From Oscillospiraceae bacterium (GTDB lineage Bacteria; Bacillota; Clostridia; Oscillospirales; SIG627): a DNA stretch of 64,000 nt. Below the pieces are notes generated by a model. The model had not been told where the DNA came from, did no database searches, and was given only the letters and a program-made list of their open reading frames with translations. The stretch is from assembly GCA_015065325.1 (NCBI GenBank), contig SVQO01000010.1:1-64000 (forward strand), written 5' to 3'. The translations under genes were made by a program, and so were the position numbers. This document shows, piece by piece, positions 50,111-58,188 of the stretch (its first letter is position 1; each line of letters starts with the position of its first letter).

Positions 50111-50347
50111 ATGAAAAAAAGAAACGATTTGGAAGAAAGCTGCGCTCTCTGTGAATACAGTCAAGAGATCTTCGGCGGCGATTATTATATTTGCAAAAAA
50201 AAGGGAGTTATGGAACCCGGTGCAGTATGCAGAGCTTTTTGCTTTGATCCGCTAAAGATCAAGGTTTCCGTGCGAAAGATCCCCACCTTCAAGCCCTTGG
50301 GAGATCTGCTTGTCAGCCCCGACAGCAAAAAAGAGGAAGCAAAATAA
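50111..50347 (+). CDS. Small Cys-rich hypothetical protein
   Basis: 78 aa; CALCEYSQ...YYICKKKGVMEPGAVCRAFCFD; AAGGAAGG ribosome-binding site; own promoter and terminator. Confidence 0.75.
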   Translation: MKKRNDLEESCALCEYSQEIFGGDYYICKKKGVMEPGAVCRAFCFDPLKIKVSVRKIPTFKPLGDLLVSPDSKKEEAK

Positions 50348-50362
50348 TTTGCTTCCTCTTTT
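50329..50362. terminator. Bidirectional terminator with the small-protein stop codon in the loop
   Basis: AAAAGAGGAAGCAAA-ATAA-TTTGCTTCCTCTTTT, 15-bp arms. Confidence 0.85.
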
Positions 50363-50365
50363 CCT

Positions 50366-51538
50366 TTAACGTCTTGCAACGCCCGTTTTTCGTGCCGCTT
50401 CCGCGACTGCCCGAGCAACGGCAAAGGCTACCTTCTTATCCAAAGGAGACGGAACGATATTCTCACGACTCAAAGCCTCTCGGGGAACGTAATCGGCAAT
50501 GGCTTTTGCCGCTGCAAGCTCCATCTCGGAATTGATCTCACTTGCTCCGCAGTCCAAAGCACCGCGGAACACCCCGGGGAATACCAGCACGTTATTGATC
50601 TGGTTGGGGAAATCGGATCTGCCCGTGCCCACAACAGCGGCTCCGCTCTCCTTGGCAAGATCAGGCATGATCTCAGGAACGGGATTTGCCATCGGGAAAA
50701 TGATGGCATCCTTTGCCATTGATCTCACCATTTCGGGAGTAACAAGATTGGGTCCCGATACACCGATCATCAGATCGGCTCCCCGCATCGCATCAGCAAG
50801 ACTTCCTTTTCTTCGGTCGGGATTGGTCATTGCGGCAAGCTCCCTTTGAGCATCGGTCAGGCAGTCTTCACCTTCGCAAAGGATGCCGCAGCGGTCACAC
50901 ATAATAAGATTTTTCAGCCCGGCCAGCATAAGAAGCTTGGCAATGGCAGTTCCTGCGGCACCTGCACCGTTAATCACGGCGCGAATGGAATCAATGGATT
51001 TTTCCACTACGCGCAAGGCGTTAAGCACGGCGGCAAGTACCACAATGGCAGTGCCGTGCTGATCGTCGTGGAATACGGGAATGTCACACTCTTTTTTCAA
51101 CCGTCTTTCGATCTCGAAGCAGCGAGGCGCCGCAATATCCTCCAAATTAACACCGCCGAAGGAACCTGCGAGAAGCTTTACGGTATTGACGATCTCATCA
51201 ACATCCTTGGAACGGATGCAAAGAGGAATGGCGTCTACGTCGGCAAATGACTTGAAAAGCGCGCATTTTCCTTCCATCACGGGCATTCCCGCCTCGGGTC
51301 CGATATCTCCAAGACCCAATACGGCCGTCCCGTCCGTCACAACGGCAACCAAGTTTCCCCTTCCGGTAAGGGTGAAGCTTTTTTCGGGATCCTTTTGAAT
51401 GGCAAGGCAAGGCGATGCCACTCCGGGAGTATAACAAAGGGACAGATCATCCCTGGTAGAAAGCGGTACTTTGGTCACGACCTCGATCTTTCCGTGCCAT
51501 TCTTCATGCTTTTTTAACGATTCTGCAGCGTAATCCAT
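50366..51538 (-). CDS. NAD(P)-dependent malic enzyme
   Basis: LSLCYTPGVASPCLAI, TDGTAVLGLGDIGPEAGMPVMEGK, FHDDQHGTAIVVLAAVLNAL. Confidence 0.95.
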   Translation of the reverse strand: MDYAAESLKKHEEWHGKIEVVTKVPLSTRDDLSLCYTPGVASPCLAIQKDPEKSFTLTGRGNLVAVVTDGTAVLGLGDIGPEAGMPVMEGKCALFKSFADVDAIPLCIRSKDVDEIVNTVKLLAGSFGGVNLEDIAAPRCFEIERRLKKECDIPVFHDDQHGTAIVVLAAVLNALRVVEKSIDSIRAVINGAGAAGTAIAKLLMLAGLKNLIMCDRCGILCEGEDCLTDAQRELAAMTNPDRRKGSLADAMRGADLMIGVSGPNLVTPEMVRSMAKDAIIFPMANPVPEIMPDLAKESGAAVVGTGRSDFPNQINNVLVFPGVFRGALDCGASEINSEMELAAAKAIADYVPREALSRENIVPSPLDKKVAFAVARAVAEAARKTGVARR

Positions 51539-51593
51539 TGGAACTCCTTGCTATGTATTTTTATTTATGACGGCATTTGTTTTTTGATATAAC

Positions 51594-51624
51594 ACATTGT
51601 ACCACAATGTTAAAAAATATGCAA
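51594..51624 (-). promoter_or_regulatory. Malic enzyme promoter with inverted-repeat operator overlapping the -10
   Basis: On minus strand TTGCAT-N17-TACAAT; ACATTGT-ACC-ACAATGT at 51594-51610. Confidence 0.55.
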
Positions 51625-51706
51625 TTTAACAGATAAGAAATATTTAGCATTTTACAAAAATAAACTAAAGAATGGTCATTTTTGGCTTTACATTGTTAAG
51701 ATAGAA

Positions 51707-51741
51707 AAAAACTCACATCCATTCAATGAACGTGAGTTTTT
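51707..51741 (-). terminator. Terminator 3' of the AraC-family gene
   Basis: AAAAACTCAC...GTGAGTTTTT. Confidence 0.65.
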
Positions 51742-51746
51742 CAAAA

Positions 51747-52580
51747 TCAGTCCTTCAGGTCACCGCGATCCTGGTTGGGCGAAACGCCGAAGCGCTTTTT
51801 GTAAGCACGGTAAAAGGAGGAATACTCCCGAAAACCGCTTCGCTCACAGGCTCCGGAAATACTCTCCCCTTCACGGATCAGACTGCGTGCCAGAAACAGG
51901 CGCTTAATGAGAACGTAGTCCCAAAGAGTCGATCCCGTTGCCTTTTTAAAACTGCGGGAAAGCTGAGACTTGGACAAATAGAAATCCGCGGCGATGGCAT
52001 CCAAAGACAGATCCTTGGACAAATTCTGGTTGACGAATTCTATGATCTCATAGATCTTTCCCAATTCCTTCCGCTCTCCGAAGGAATGCTCCTCGCTGAC
52101 GTACTGATTGCTGGCTTCCACCAAAAGCGAATACAGAAAGGCAGTAACCGTCAAACGGATACGGTAAGAGGATGTATTTTCTCCAAGCTCCATCACCGAA
52201 GGTAAAAGTCCTTGCAAGGAACGCAGCCGAAACACGTTTCCCGAGCCAAGTCTTCTCTCGCAAAAGGGGATGGAAAGCTCACCCTTGGGATCCAAATGAG
52301 AAAGCAAAGACGAGGAAAAGCGGATCGCGATCCGTTCGTAGGGCTCCCCCGCCTCCACCTGGATCTTATGGCTTTCACCGTCCCGCATCAAAAAAACAGC
52401 TCCGGGAAATAGCTCGTATTCATTTCCTTCCACACGCATGACCCCTTCTCCCGAAAGGATCACGAGAACCTCGTTCATTTCGTGAGCGTGTAGGGGGAAT
52501 TTTTTCGGGTCACGCCAAGGAGAAACCGTATGATGAAAAAACAGATCTTCCGCGTGGTATGCACATATTTTCTTTTCCAT
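51747..52580 (-). CDS. AraC family transcriptional regulator (start at MEKKICAYHAEDL, not the 643-aa ORF start)
   Basis: N-terminal cupin (FPLHAHEMNEVLVILSGEGVM), C-terminal HTH (LSLDAIAADFYLSKSQLSRSFKKATGSTLWDYVLIKR). Confidence 0.92.
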   Translation of the reverse strand: MEKKICAYHAEDLFFHHTVSPWRDPKKFPLHAHEMNEVLVILSGEGVMRVEGNEYELFPGAVFLMRDGESHKIQVEAGEPYERIAIRFSSSLLSHLDPKGELSIPFCERRLGSGNVFRLRSLQGLLPSVMELGENTSSYRIRLTVTAFLYSLLVEASNQYVSEEHSFGERKELGKIYEIIEFVNQNLSKDLSLDAIAADFYLSKSQLSRSFKKATGSTLWDYVLIKRLFLARSLIREGESISGACERSGFREYSSFYRAYKKRFGVSPNQDRGDLKD

Positions 52581-52671
52581 TGCGCCTCTCCTTTCTTCGT
52601 CATTTTTTGCATTATAACAAAAATGAGCACGATTTGCAATATATTTATACAAATATTGAGAAAAATTGTAA

Positions 52672-52700
52672 TTTACTTGCACAATTTTTTCTGCTATAAT
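52672..52700 (+). promoter_or_regulatory. Putative promoter of the SDR gene
   Basis: TTTACT-N17-TATAAT. Confidence 0.6.
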
Positions 52701-52704
52701 CTTT

Positions 52705-52727
52705 ACAAGGAAAAATACTTTCCTTGT
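52705..52727. promoter_or_regulatory. Inverted repeat at the probable SDR transcription start
   Basis: ACAAGGAAA-AATAC-TTTCCTTGT, 9-bp arms starting 4 nt after the -10. Confidence 0.6.
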
Positions 52728-52808
52728 TCGTGCATCTGAAAATTGCTTTTTTTTGCAAGGCACTTTCCGTTGCACCAAGCTTTTTTGAAAATGAAAGGGG
52801 CCAATATT

Positions 52809-53636
52809 ATGGAACAGAAAGTAATTGTTATCACCGGCGCCGGTGGCGTTCTTTGCTCCGGCTTTGCAAAGGTTCTCGCAAAGGAAGGACATAAGGTTGC
52901 TCTCCTTGACCTGAATCTGGAAGCAGCAGAGGGCTTTGCCGCAGAGATCCGTGCAGAAGGCGGCATTGCAAAGGCATACGGCTGCAACGTACTGAAGAAA
53001 GAGTCCATGGAAGAAGCACATCAGGCGATTTTGAAGGACTTCGGCAAATGTGACATCCTGATCAACGGTGCAGGCGGAAACAATCCCCGCGGCACTGCAG
53101 ATCACGAGACCTATGAGCCCGGTGACGAGACCCGCGACGACATCAAGACCTTCTTCAACCTGGATCCCGACGGAATCGGCTTCGTATTCAACCTGAACTT
53201 CTTGGGAACCCTGCTCCCCACTCAGGTATTCGTGCCTGATATGATCGGCAAAGAGGGCTGCAGCATTCTGAATATTTCCTCTATGAATGCATTTCGTCCC
53301 TTGACCAAGATCCCCGCATACTCCGGTGCCAAGGCTGCCATCTCCAACTTTACTCAGTGGTTGGCAGTACACTTTGCTCCCGCAGGCATTCGCGTTAACG
53401 CCATTGCCCCCGGATTCTTCGTTACCAACCAAAACAGAGCTCTGCTCTTTAACGAGGACGGAACCCCCACCGCCCGTACCAACAAGATCTTGAACGCAAC
53501 ACCCATGAAGCGCTTCGGCGAATCCGAGGAGCTGAACGGTGCTCTTACCTTCCTGCTCGACGCTGAAAAGGCAGGCTTCATTACCGGTGTCGTTCTTCCC
53601 GTTGACGGCGGATTCTCCGCTTATTCCGGCGTATAA
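52809..53636 (+). CDS. SDR family oxidoreductase (D-mannonate oxidoreductase/fructuronate reductase-like)
   Basis: VIVITGAGGVLCSGFAKVLAKEG, ILINGAGGNNP, YSGAKAAISNFTQWLAVHFAPAGIRVNAIAPGFF; start ATG at 52809. Confidence 0.9.
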   Translation: MEQKVIVITGAGGVLCSGFAKVLAKEGHKVALLDLNLEAAEGFAAEIRAEGGIAKAYGCNVLKKESMEEAHQAILKDFGKCDILINGAGGNNPRGTADHETYEPGDETRDDIKTFFNLDPDGIGFVFNLNFLGTLLPTQVFVPDMIGKEGCSILNISSMNAFRPLTKIPAYSGAKAAISNFTQWLAVHFAPAGIRVNAIAPGFFVTNQNRALLFNEDGTPTARTNKILNATPMKRFGESEELNGALTFLLDAEKAGFITGVVLPVDGGFSAYSGV

Positions 53637-53646
53637 GATTTGCTGC

Positions 53647-53683
53647 AAAAAATGCATTGCTTTCAACAAGCAATGCATTTTTT
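53647..53683. terminator. Bidirectional terminator between the SDR and GH25 genes
   Basis: AAAAAATGCATTGCTT-TCAAC-AAGCAATGCATTTTTT. Confidence 0.85.
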
Positions 53684-53691
53684 TATTCTTC

Positions 53692-54834
53692 TCAGGAAGC
53701 GGGCGTCAATCCCTGTCCTTCTTTATCCATCAAATAGGACGTAACGGCATAGACTGTCTGCCCCTTGTAATCCAGTCGGGACCATCCGTCCGCTCCGTCT
53801 GCCACCCGGAGAAGATATTCTCCCTTTTTCAGATCGGCAACCAATTCCCCTTCTACGGAGGGGCTCTTTCGCAAATTCACCCTGATTTTGGCAGTAACGT
53901 ATTCCTTGGCAGGAGTGAAGATCTGACCGTGCTCCGTCACGGCTTCGGAAAGTAAGCAGTCGTACTTTGCTTTCTGCGGTTTTGCGGTAAAATAGGCAAA
54001 ATTCAAATCCACGTTTCCCGAGATCCCGCTTACGCGCCCGTGATCCGAATACTGCCACATAGCAAAATTCGTCTCCGAGTCGGGATGCTCGGCATCGGGG
54101 ATTCCGTAATCGGCTCCCCATATCATATATTCCTCCAGAATGCGATCCTTCTCCCAAAGCTTCGGGTCATTCAATTCATTGATGGGAACGTACAGCATTC
54201 CGTCGTAGCCTGCCCCCTGTACGATGCGAAGGAAGGTCAATGCGATCTCCGTGCGTTCTGCGGCAGAGGCGGAGGCATCGTTTTCCATCATTTCATAGTC
54301 TATAACCACGGGCAAGGATATTTCATATTCCCCCGCCCTTTCAAGAACCCACAAGGCTTCTGCCTCTGCCTCGGAGGTATTTTTTGCCAGAGAATAGAAG
54401 TATATGCCGGCAAGGACCCCATTTTCTGCGGCACCCTTCAAATTATGATCCGCCGAGGGATCCAAACCGAAGGACCCGCTCGAGCCGTGATAGCCAATGC
54501 GGATCATCGCAAATTCCACTCCGCTTGCGGCTATCTTTTTCCAGTCGGGCTTCCCTTGCCACTTGGATACGTCGATTCCCTTCATCAGGGGCGTTTTGGA
54601 AAATGGCTCTCTCTTTTTTTCTTCGGGAGCAGGAGCCACGGGCTCTTTCGTTTCTTTCTCGCTCTGCTTTTTCTCCGACACCTCGCCGAGATTTTCCTTG
54701 GAAGGCGGCGGCGCCTGCACTCTCGGAGGAAGCGCGAAATATCCGATACAAAAGCCTAGCACCATCAGAACAAGAGACGAAGCTCCGACGATCCAATATT
54801 TTTTATAGTTTTTTAAAATCGTTTTAAAATCCAT
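53692..54834 (-). CDS. GH25 family lysozyme with C-terminal SH3-like domain, membrane-anchored
   Basis: MKGIDVSKWQGKPDWKKIAASGVEFAMIRIGY; VVIDYEMMEND; NLRKSPSVEGELVADLKKGEYL. Confidence 0.92.
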   Translation of the reverse strand: MDFKTILKNYKKYWIVGASSLVLMVLGFCIGYFALPPRVQAPPPSKENLGEVSEKKQSEKETKEPVAPAPEEKKREPFSKTPLMKGIDVSKWQGKPDWKKIAASGVEFAMIRIGYHGSSGSFGLDPSADHNLKGAAENGVLAGIYFYSLAKNTSEAEAEALWVLERAGEYEISLPVVIDYEMMENDASASAAERTEIALTFLRIVQGAGYDGMLYVPINELNDPKLWEKDRILEEYMIWGADYGIPDAEHPDSETNFAMWQYSDHGRVSGISGNVDLNFAYFTAKPQKAKYDCLLSEAVTEHGQIFTPAKEYVTAKIRVNLRKSPSVEGELVADLKKGEYLLRVADGADGWSRLDYKGQTVYAVTSYLMDKEGQGLTPAS

Positions 54835-54904
54835 ATTTTCCTCTCAGAAAGAAGTTTCGTTTCATTTTACCAATATTCTTTTTCTCTGTCAAGGAAAACA
54901 AGCC

Positions 54905-54933
54905 TTGACAAGACGGCAAAAAAAGGATAAAGT
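54905..54933 (+). promoter_or_regulatory. Putative promoter of the ACT-domain gene
   Basis: TTGACA-N17-TAAAGT. Confidence 0.6.
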
Positions 54934-54954
54934 ATTCGGTGAGGAGTTGATGAT

Positions 54955-55395
54955 ATGAAACGAAAGTATCTGATCTGCGACGTTTCCATTCTTCCCGAGT
55001 GCTATGAAAAGGTAGTGGAGGCACGGGAATTGGTGGAAACGGGAAAAGCAAAGGACGTCAGTGAAGCGGTGCGAATAACGGGAATTTCCCGCAGTACCTA
55101 TTATAAATACAAGGATTATCTATTTGCCCCGGGAAAGGATTCCAATCACGGAAAAAAAGCGATCTTATCCTTTCAGCTTGCCCATAAGACGGGAGCTCTT
55201 TCCGAGGTTTTGTCCCTGGTCAGCCAAATGAATGCAAACATCCTTACGATCAACCAAAACCTGCCCGTAAGAGGGAAGGCTTACATTACCCTTTCGGTGG
55301 AGTTTTCCAAAATGAAGATCGACCCCGCGGATCTGGTTTCCGCGATCTCCCTCTGTTCCGGGGTCTCTTCCGTTAAGCTGGTTGCCATTGAATAA
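54955..55395 (+). CDS. ACT domain-containing protein (PheB/UPF0735-like)
   Basis: N-terminal helix-turn-helix-like ISRSTYYKYKDYLF; C-terminal ACT domain (AHKTGALSEVLSLVSQMNANILTINQNLP). Confidence 0.9.
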   Translation: MKRKYLICDVSILPECYEKVVEARELVETGKAKDVSEAVRITGISRSTYYKYKDYLFAPGKDSNHGKKAILSFQLAHKTGALSEVLSLVSQMNANILTINQNLPVRGKAYITLSVEFSKMKIDPADLVSAISLCSGVSSVKLVAIE

Positions 55396-55401
55396 CGCAA
55401 A

Positions 55402-55434
55402 AAAGACCTGTGCATCAAGGAAGCACAGGTCTTT
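55402..55434. terminator. Bidirectional terminator between the ACT-domain gene and the M20 array
   Basis: AAAGACCTGTGC-N9-GCACAGGTCTTT. Confidence 0.8.
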
Positions 55435-55454
55435 ATCTTTATCTTTATCTTTAT
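55431..55454. repeat. Hexanucleotide tandem repeat (CTTTAT)x4
   Basis: Four perfect copies overlapping the terminator arm and the M20-1 stop codon. Confidence 0.85.
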
Positions 55455-56803
55455 TCTTCGATCTTCAGGGTCACGGTTCCGTCTTCGTTGTAGATAACGC
55501 CTTCTCCTTCAAAGGAAAGGGAGTCAACGGCAGCGAAGTATTCCTCCTTGGAGGCATAGGGAACGTTCTTGTTTGCAAGAACGTATTTTGCTTTTTCTCC
55601 GCCGTTTTCGAGAAGCTTGGCGATCATACCCAGTTGGATCTTAGCGGATACGACGCAAGCGGTATAAGGATCTACGATCATCCACTCGGGACCGTGGCTA
55701 GCTCCCTGTGCACCGCAAATATAAGGGTGAACACAAGGGATCACGCAGGCAATATCACCCATATCAGAACTTGCGGTTCCCCAATTATCGGTAATACGGA
55801 TCTCTTCCTCTTTAAAGAAATCCAGACCGATCTCCTTAAAGATCGCTTTCAGATTGGGATCGTTGTAGCGGGGAGCGAAGCCGTGCACATCGGTAAAGCG
55901 CACGCCGCAGCCCATAGCAGCGGCGGCACCCGCAAAGGCACGGTTGATCTTCAAGCTTTCATTTTTCATTGCGGGAACTGTAGCGGCTCTCAGGTAGCTT
56001 TCCGTAATAACCTCGTCGGGAATGGCGTTCACCACGTTTCCGCCCTTGGTGATAATGGGATGGTAGCGAACCGTATCCTTCTCCTGGAAGGTCTCGCGGA
56101 GAGCATTTGCCGCGGAAAGAGCGGTAGTTGCGGCGTAAAGGGCGTTGATCCCCTTATGAGGAGAACCGCCTGCATGAGCGGACTTGCCCGTAAAGGTTGC
56201 GTATTTGATCAGAGCACCGTTGCTTCCCTTGGGACAAGAAAGACCTTCGCCACCGCTCGTATGGATCATCATCGCAAGATCCACACCGTCCAAATAGCCT
56301 CTGTGCAGAAATTCGGGCTTACCGCACATATATTTGATGATGCCGTCCTTTTTCAAGCCAAGACGGAAATCAATTTCAACTCCCTCTTCCGCGGGAACGG
56401 CGATCAAGCGGATCTTACCGCAAAGCCCCTCCAGAACACCCGGTTCCTTCAATGCGGCGGCAAGGCCGAGAAGTGCGGCAGACTGGCAGTGATGACCGCA
56501 GGCGTGGACTGCGCCGGTTTCTTTGTCGCACTCGGGGTGAGAAGGAATGATCAGAGAGTCCATTTCACCGAAAACGGCAATGGTGGGACCGGGCTTTCCG
56601 GTATCGATATCGGTATAAAAGCCGGGGATATCGCCTGCCTCACAAAGCTCGTATCCAAATGCCTCGTAGCGTTCCTTCAGGTAAGCGTGGGTCTTCCACT
56701 CGCGGTAGCCGGGCTCGGGATTTTTCCAGATGTGGCGCTCTGCCTCAAGGATCATATCCTTATGCTTTTCAACGGCATTGTACAGTTTTTCGTAGCTCAT
56801 CAC
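55451..56803 (-). CDS. M20 family amidohydrolase (AbgB-like), array copy 1
   Basis: VFGEMDSLIIPSHPECD, HACGHHCQ, VPAEEG, SAHAGGSPHKGINALYA, NWGTASSDMGDIACVIP. Confidence 0.93.
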   Translation of the reverse strand: MMSYEKLYNAVEKHKDMILEAERHIWKNPEPGYREWKTHAYLKERYEAFGYELCEAGDIPGFYTDIDTGKPGPTIAVFGEMDSLIIPSHPECDKETGAVHACGHHCQSAALLGLAAALKEPGVLEGLCGKIRLIAVPAEEGVEIDFRLGLKKDGIIKYMCGKPEFLHRGYLDGVDLAMMIHTSGGEGLSCPKGSNGALIKYATFTGKSAHAGGSPHKGINALYAATTALSAANALRETFQEKDTVRYHPIITKGGNVVNAIPDEVITESYLRAATVPAMKNESLKINRAFAGAAAAMGCGVRFTDVHGFAPRYNDPNLKAIFKEIGLDFFKEEEIRITDNWGTASSDMGDIACVIPCVHPYICGAQGASHGPEWMIVDPYTACVVSAKIQLGMIAKLLENGGEKAKYVLANKNVPYASKEEYFAAVDSLSFEGEGVIYNEDGTVTLKIEE

Positions 56804-56831
56804 ATTTATTCTCCTTATTAATTTTTCAACA

Positions 56832-58172
56832 TTAGTATTTCAACGTAACGGTTCCGTTTTCGTTATACACAACACCTTCTCCGTCAAAGGAGATCGCATC
56901 TACTGCGGCAAAGTATTCCTCCTTGGAGGCGTAGGGCACCTTTTTGTTTGCAAGAACGTTTTTGGCTTCTGCAGCGTCGTTTTCGAGGAACGCCGCCAAA
57001 GCACCGATCTGCACCTTTGCAGATACGACGCAAGCGGTATAGGGATCTTCGATGTAGTAGTTGTCACCGTGAGCCGTTCCCGTAGCACCACCGACATTGG
57101 GATGAACGGCAGGCATCACGCAGGAAATATCACCCATATCAGAGCTTGCGGTACCCCAATTCTGAGTAAAACAAATATCCTCTTCTGCAAAGAAATCCGC
57201 ACCGATCCTCTTAAATACCTCTCTCATAGTATGGTCGTTATAGCGCGGTGCAAAGCCATGAACGTCGATGAAGTGAACGCCTGCACCCATAGCAGCGGCA
57301 CAGCCTGCGTACGCACGGTTGATCTTCTTGCTCTCCGCATTCATCGCTTCCACGGTAGCAGCTCTCAGATAGCTCTCGACGCGAACCTCGTCGGGAATGG
57401 CGTTTACCACGTTTCCACCCTTGGTCATAATGGGGTGGTAGCGAACCGTGTCCTTTTCCTGGAAGGTCTCGCGAATGGCGTTGGACGCGGAAAGAGCGTT
57501 GCTTGCGGCGTAGAGCGCATTGATTCCCTTGTGAGGAGAACCGCCCGCGTGAGCAGACTTTCCCGCAAAGGTAGCAAATTTAATAATGGCTCCGTTGCTG
57601 CCCTTGTTGCAGGAAATGCCCTTTTGGGTGGTATGGATCATCATTGCCATATCCACGCCATCCAGATAGCCGCGATAGAGAAATTCGGGCTTACCGCACA
57701 TATATTTGATAATGCCCTTTTCCTTCAAGCCGAGACGGAACCCGATCTCAATGCCTTCTTCGGCAGGAACGGCAATGAGGCGGATCTTACCGCAAAGACC
57801 GTCCAGCACGCCGGGCTCTTTCAACCCAGCCGCAAGTCCGAGCAGGGCGGCAGACTGGCAGTTATGTCCACAGGCGTGAACCGCGCCGGTCTCTTTGTCA
57901 CACTCGGGGTGAGAAGGGATGATCAGAGAATCCATTTCACCGAAAACGGCGATGGTAGGGCCGGGTCTGCCCGTATCCACGTCCGTGTAAAAGCCGGGGA
58001 TGTTTCCTGCTTCCACCAGCTTGTAGCCCAAAGCCTCGTATTTTTCCTTCAGGTAAGCGTGGGTCTTCCACTCACGGTAGCCGGGCTCAGGATTTTTCCA
58101 GATGTGGCGCTCGGCTTCCAAAATCAAGGTCTTATTCTTTTCTACTGCCTCATAAAGCTTTTCAAATTTCAT
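56832..58172 (-). CDS. M20 family amidohydrolase (AbgB-like), array copy 2
   Basis: VFGEMDSLIIPSHPECD, HACGHNCQ, VPAEEG, SAHAGGSPHKG, NWGTASSDMGDISCVMP; very similar to copy 1. Confidence 0.93.
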   Translation of the reverse strand: MKFEKLYEAVEKNKTLILEAERHIWKNPEPGYREWKTHAYLKEKYEALGYKLVEAGNIPGFYTDVDTGRPGPTIAVFGEMDSLIIPSHPECDKETGAVHACGHNCQSAALLGLAAGLKEPGVLDGLCGKIRLIAVPAEEGIEIGFRLGLKEKGIIKYMCGKPEFLYRGYLDGVDMAMMIHTTQKGISCNKGSNGAIIKFATFAGKSAHAGGSPHKGINALYAASNALSASNAIRETFQEKDTVRYHPIMTKGGNVVNAIPDEVRVESYLRAATVEAMNAESKKINRAYAGCAAAMGAGVHFIDVHGFAPRYNDHTMREVFKRIGADFFAEEDICFTQNWGTASSDMGDISCVMPAVHPNVGGATGTAHGDNYYIEDPYTACVVSAKVQIGALAAFLENDAAEAKNVLANKKVPYASKEEYFAAVDAISFDGEGVVYNENGTVTLKY

Positions 58173-58188
58173 TTTTTATCTCCTTCTC

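Noticed and set aside
51747-53678. 643-aa minus-strand ORF covering the AraC regulator and running across the SDR gene
   Set aside because: The first ~365 codons are antisense to the well-supported SDR gene and are low-complexity Cys/Val/Leu-rich. The real AraC start is the ATG at 52580 with normal cupin/HTH domains.
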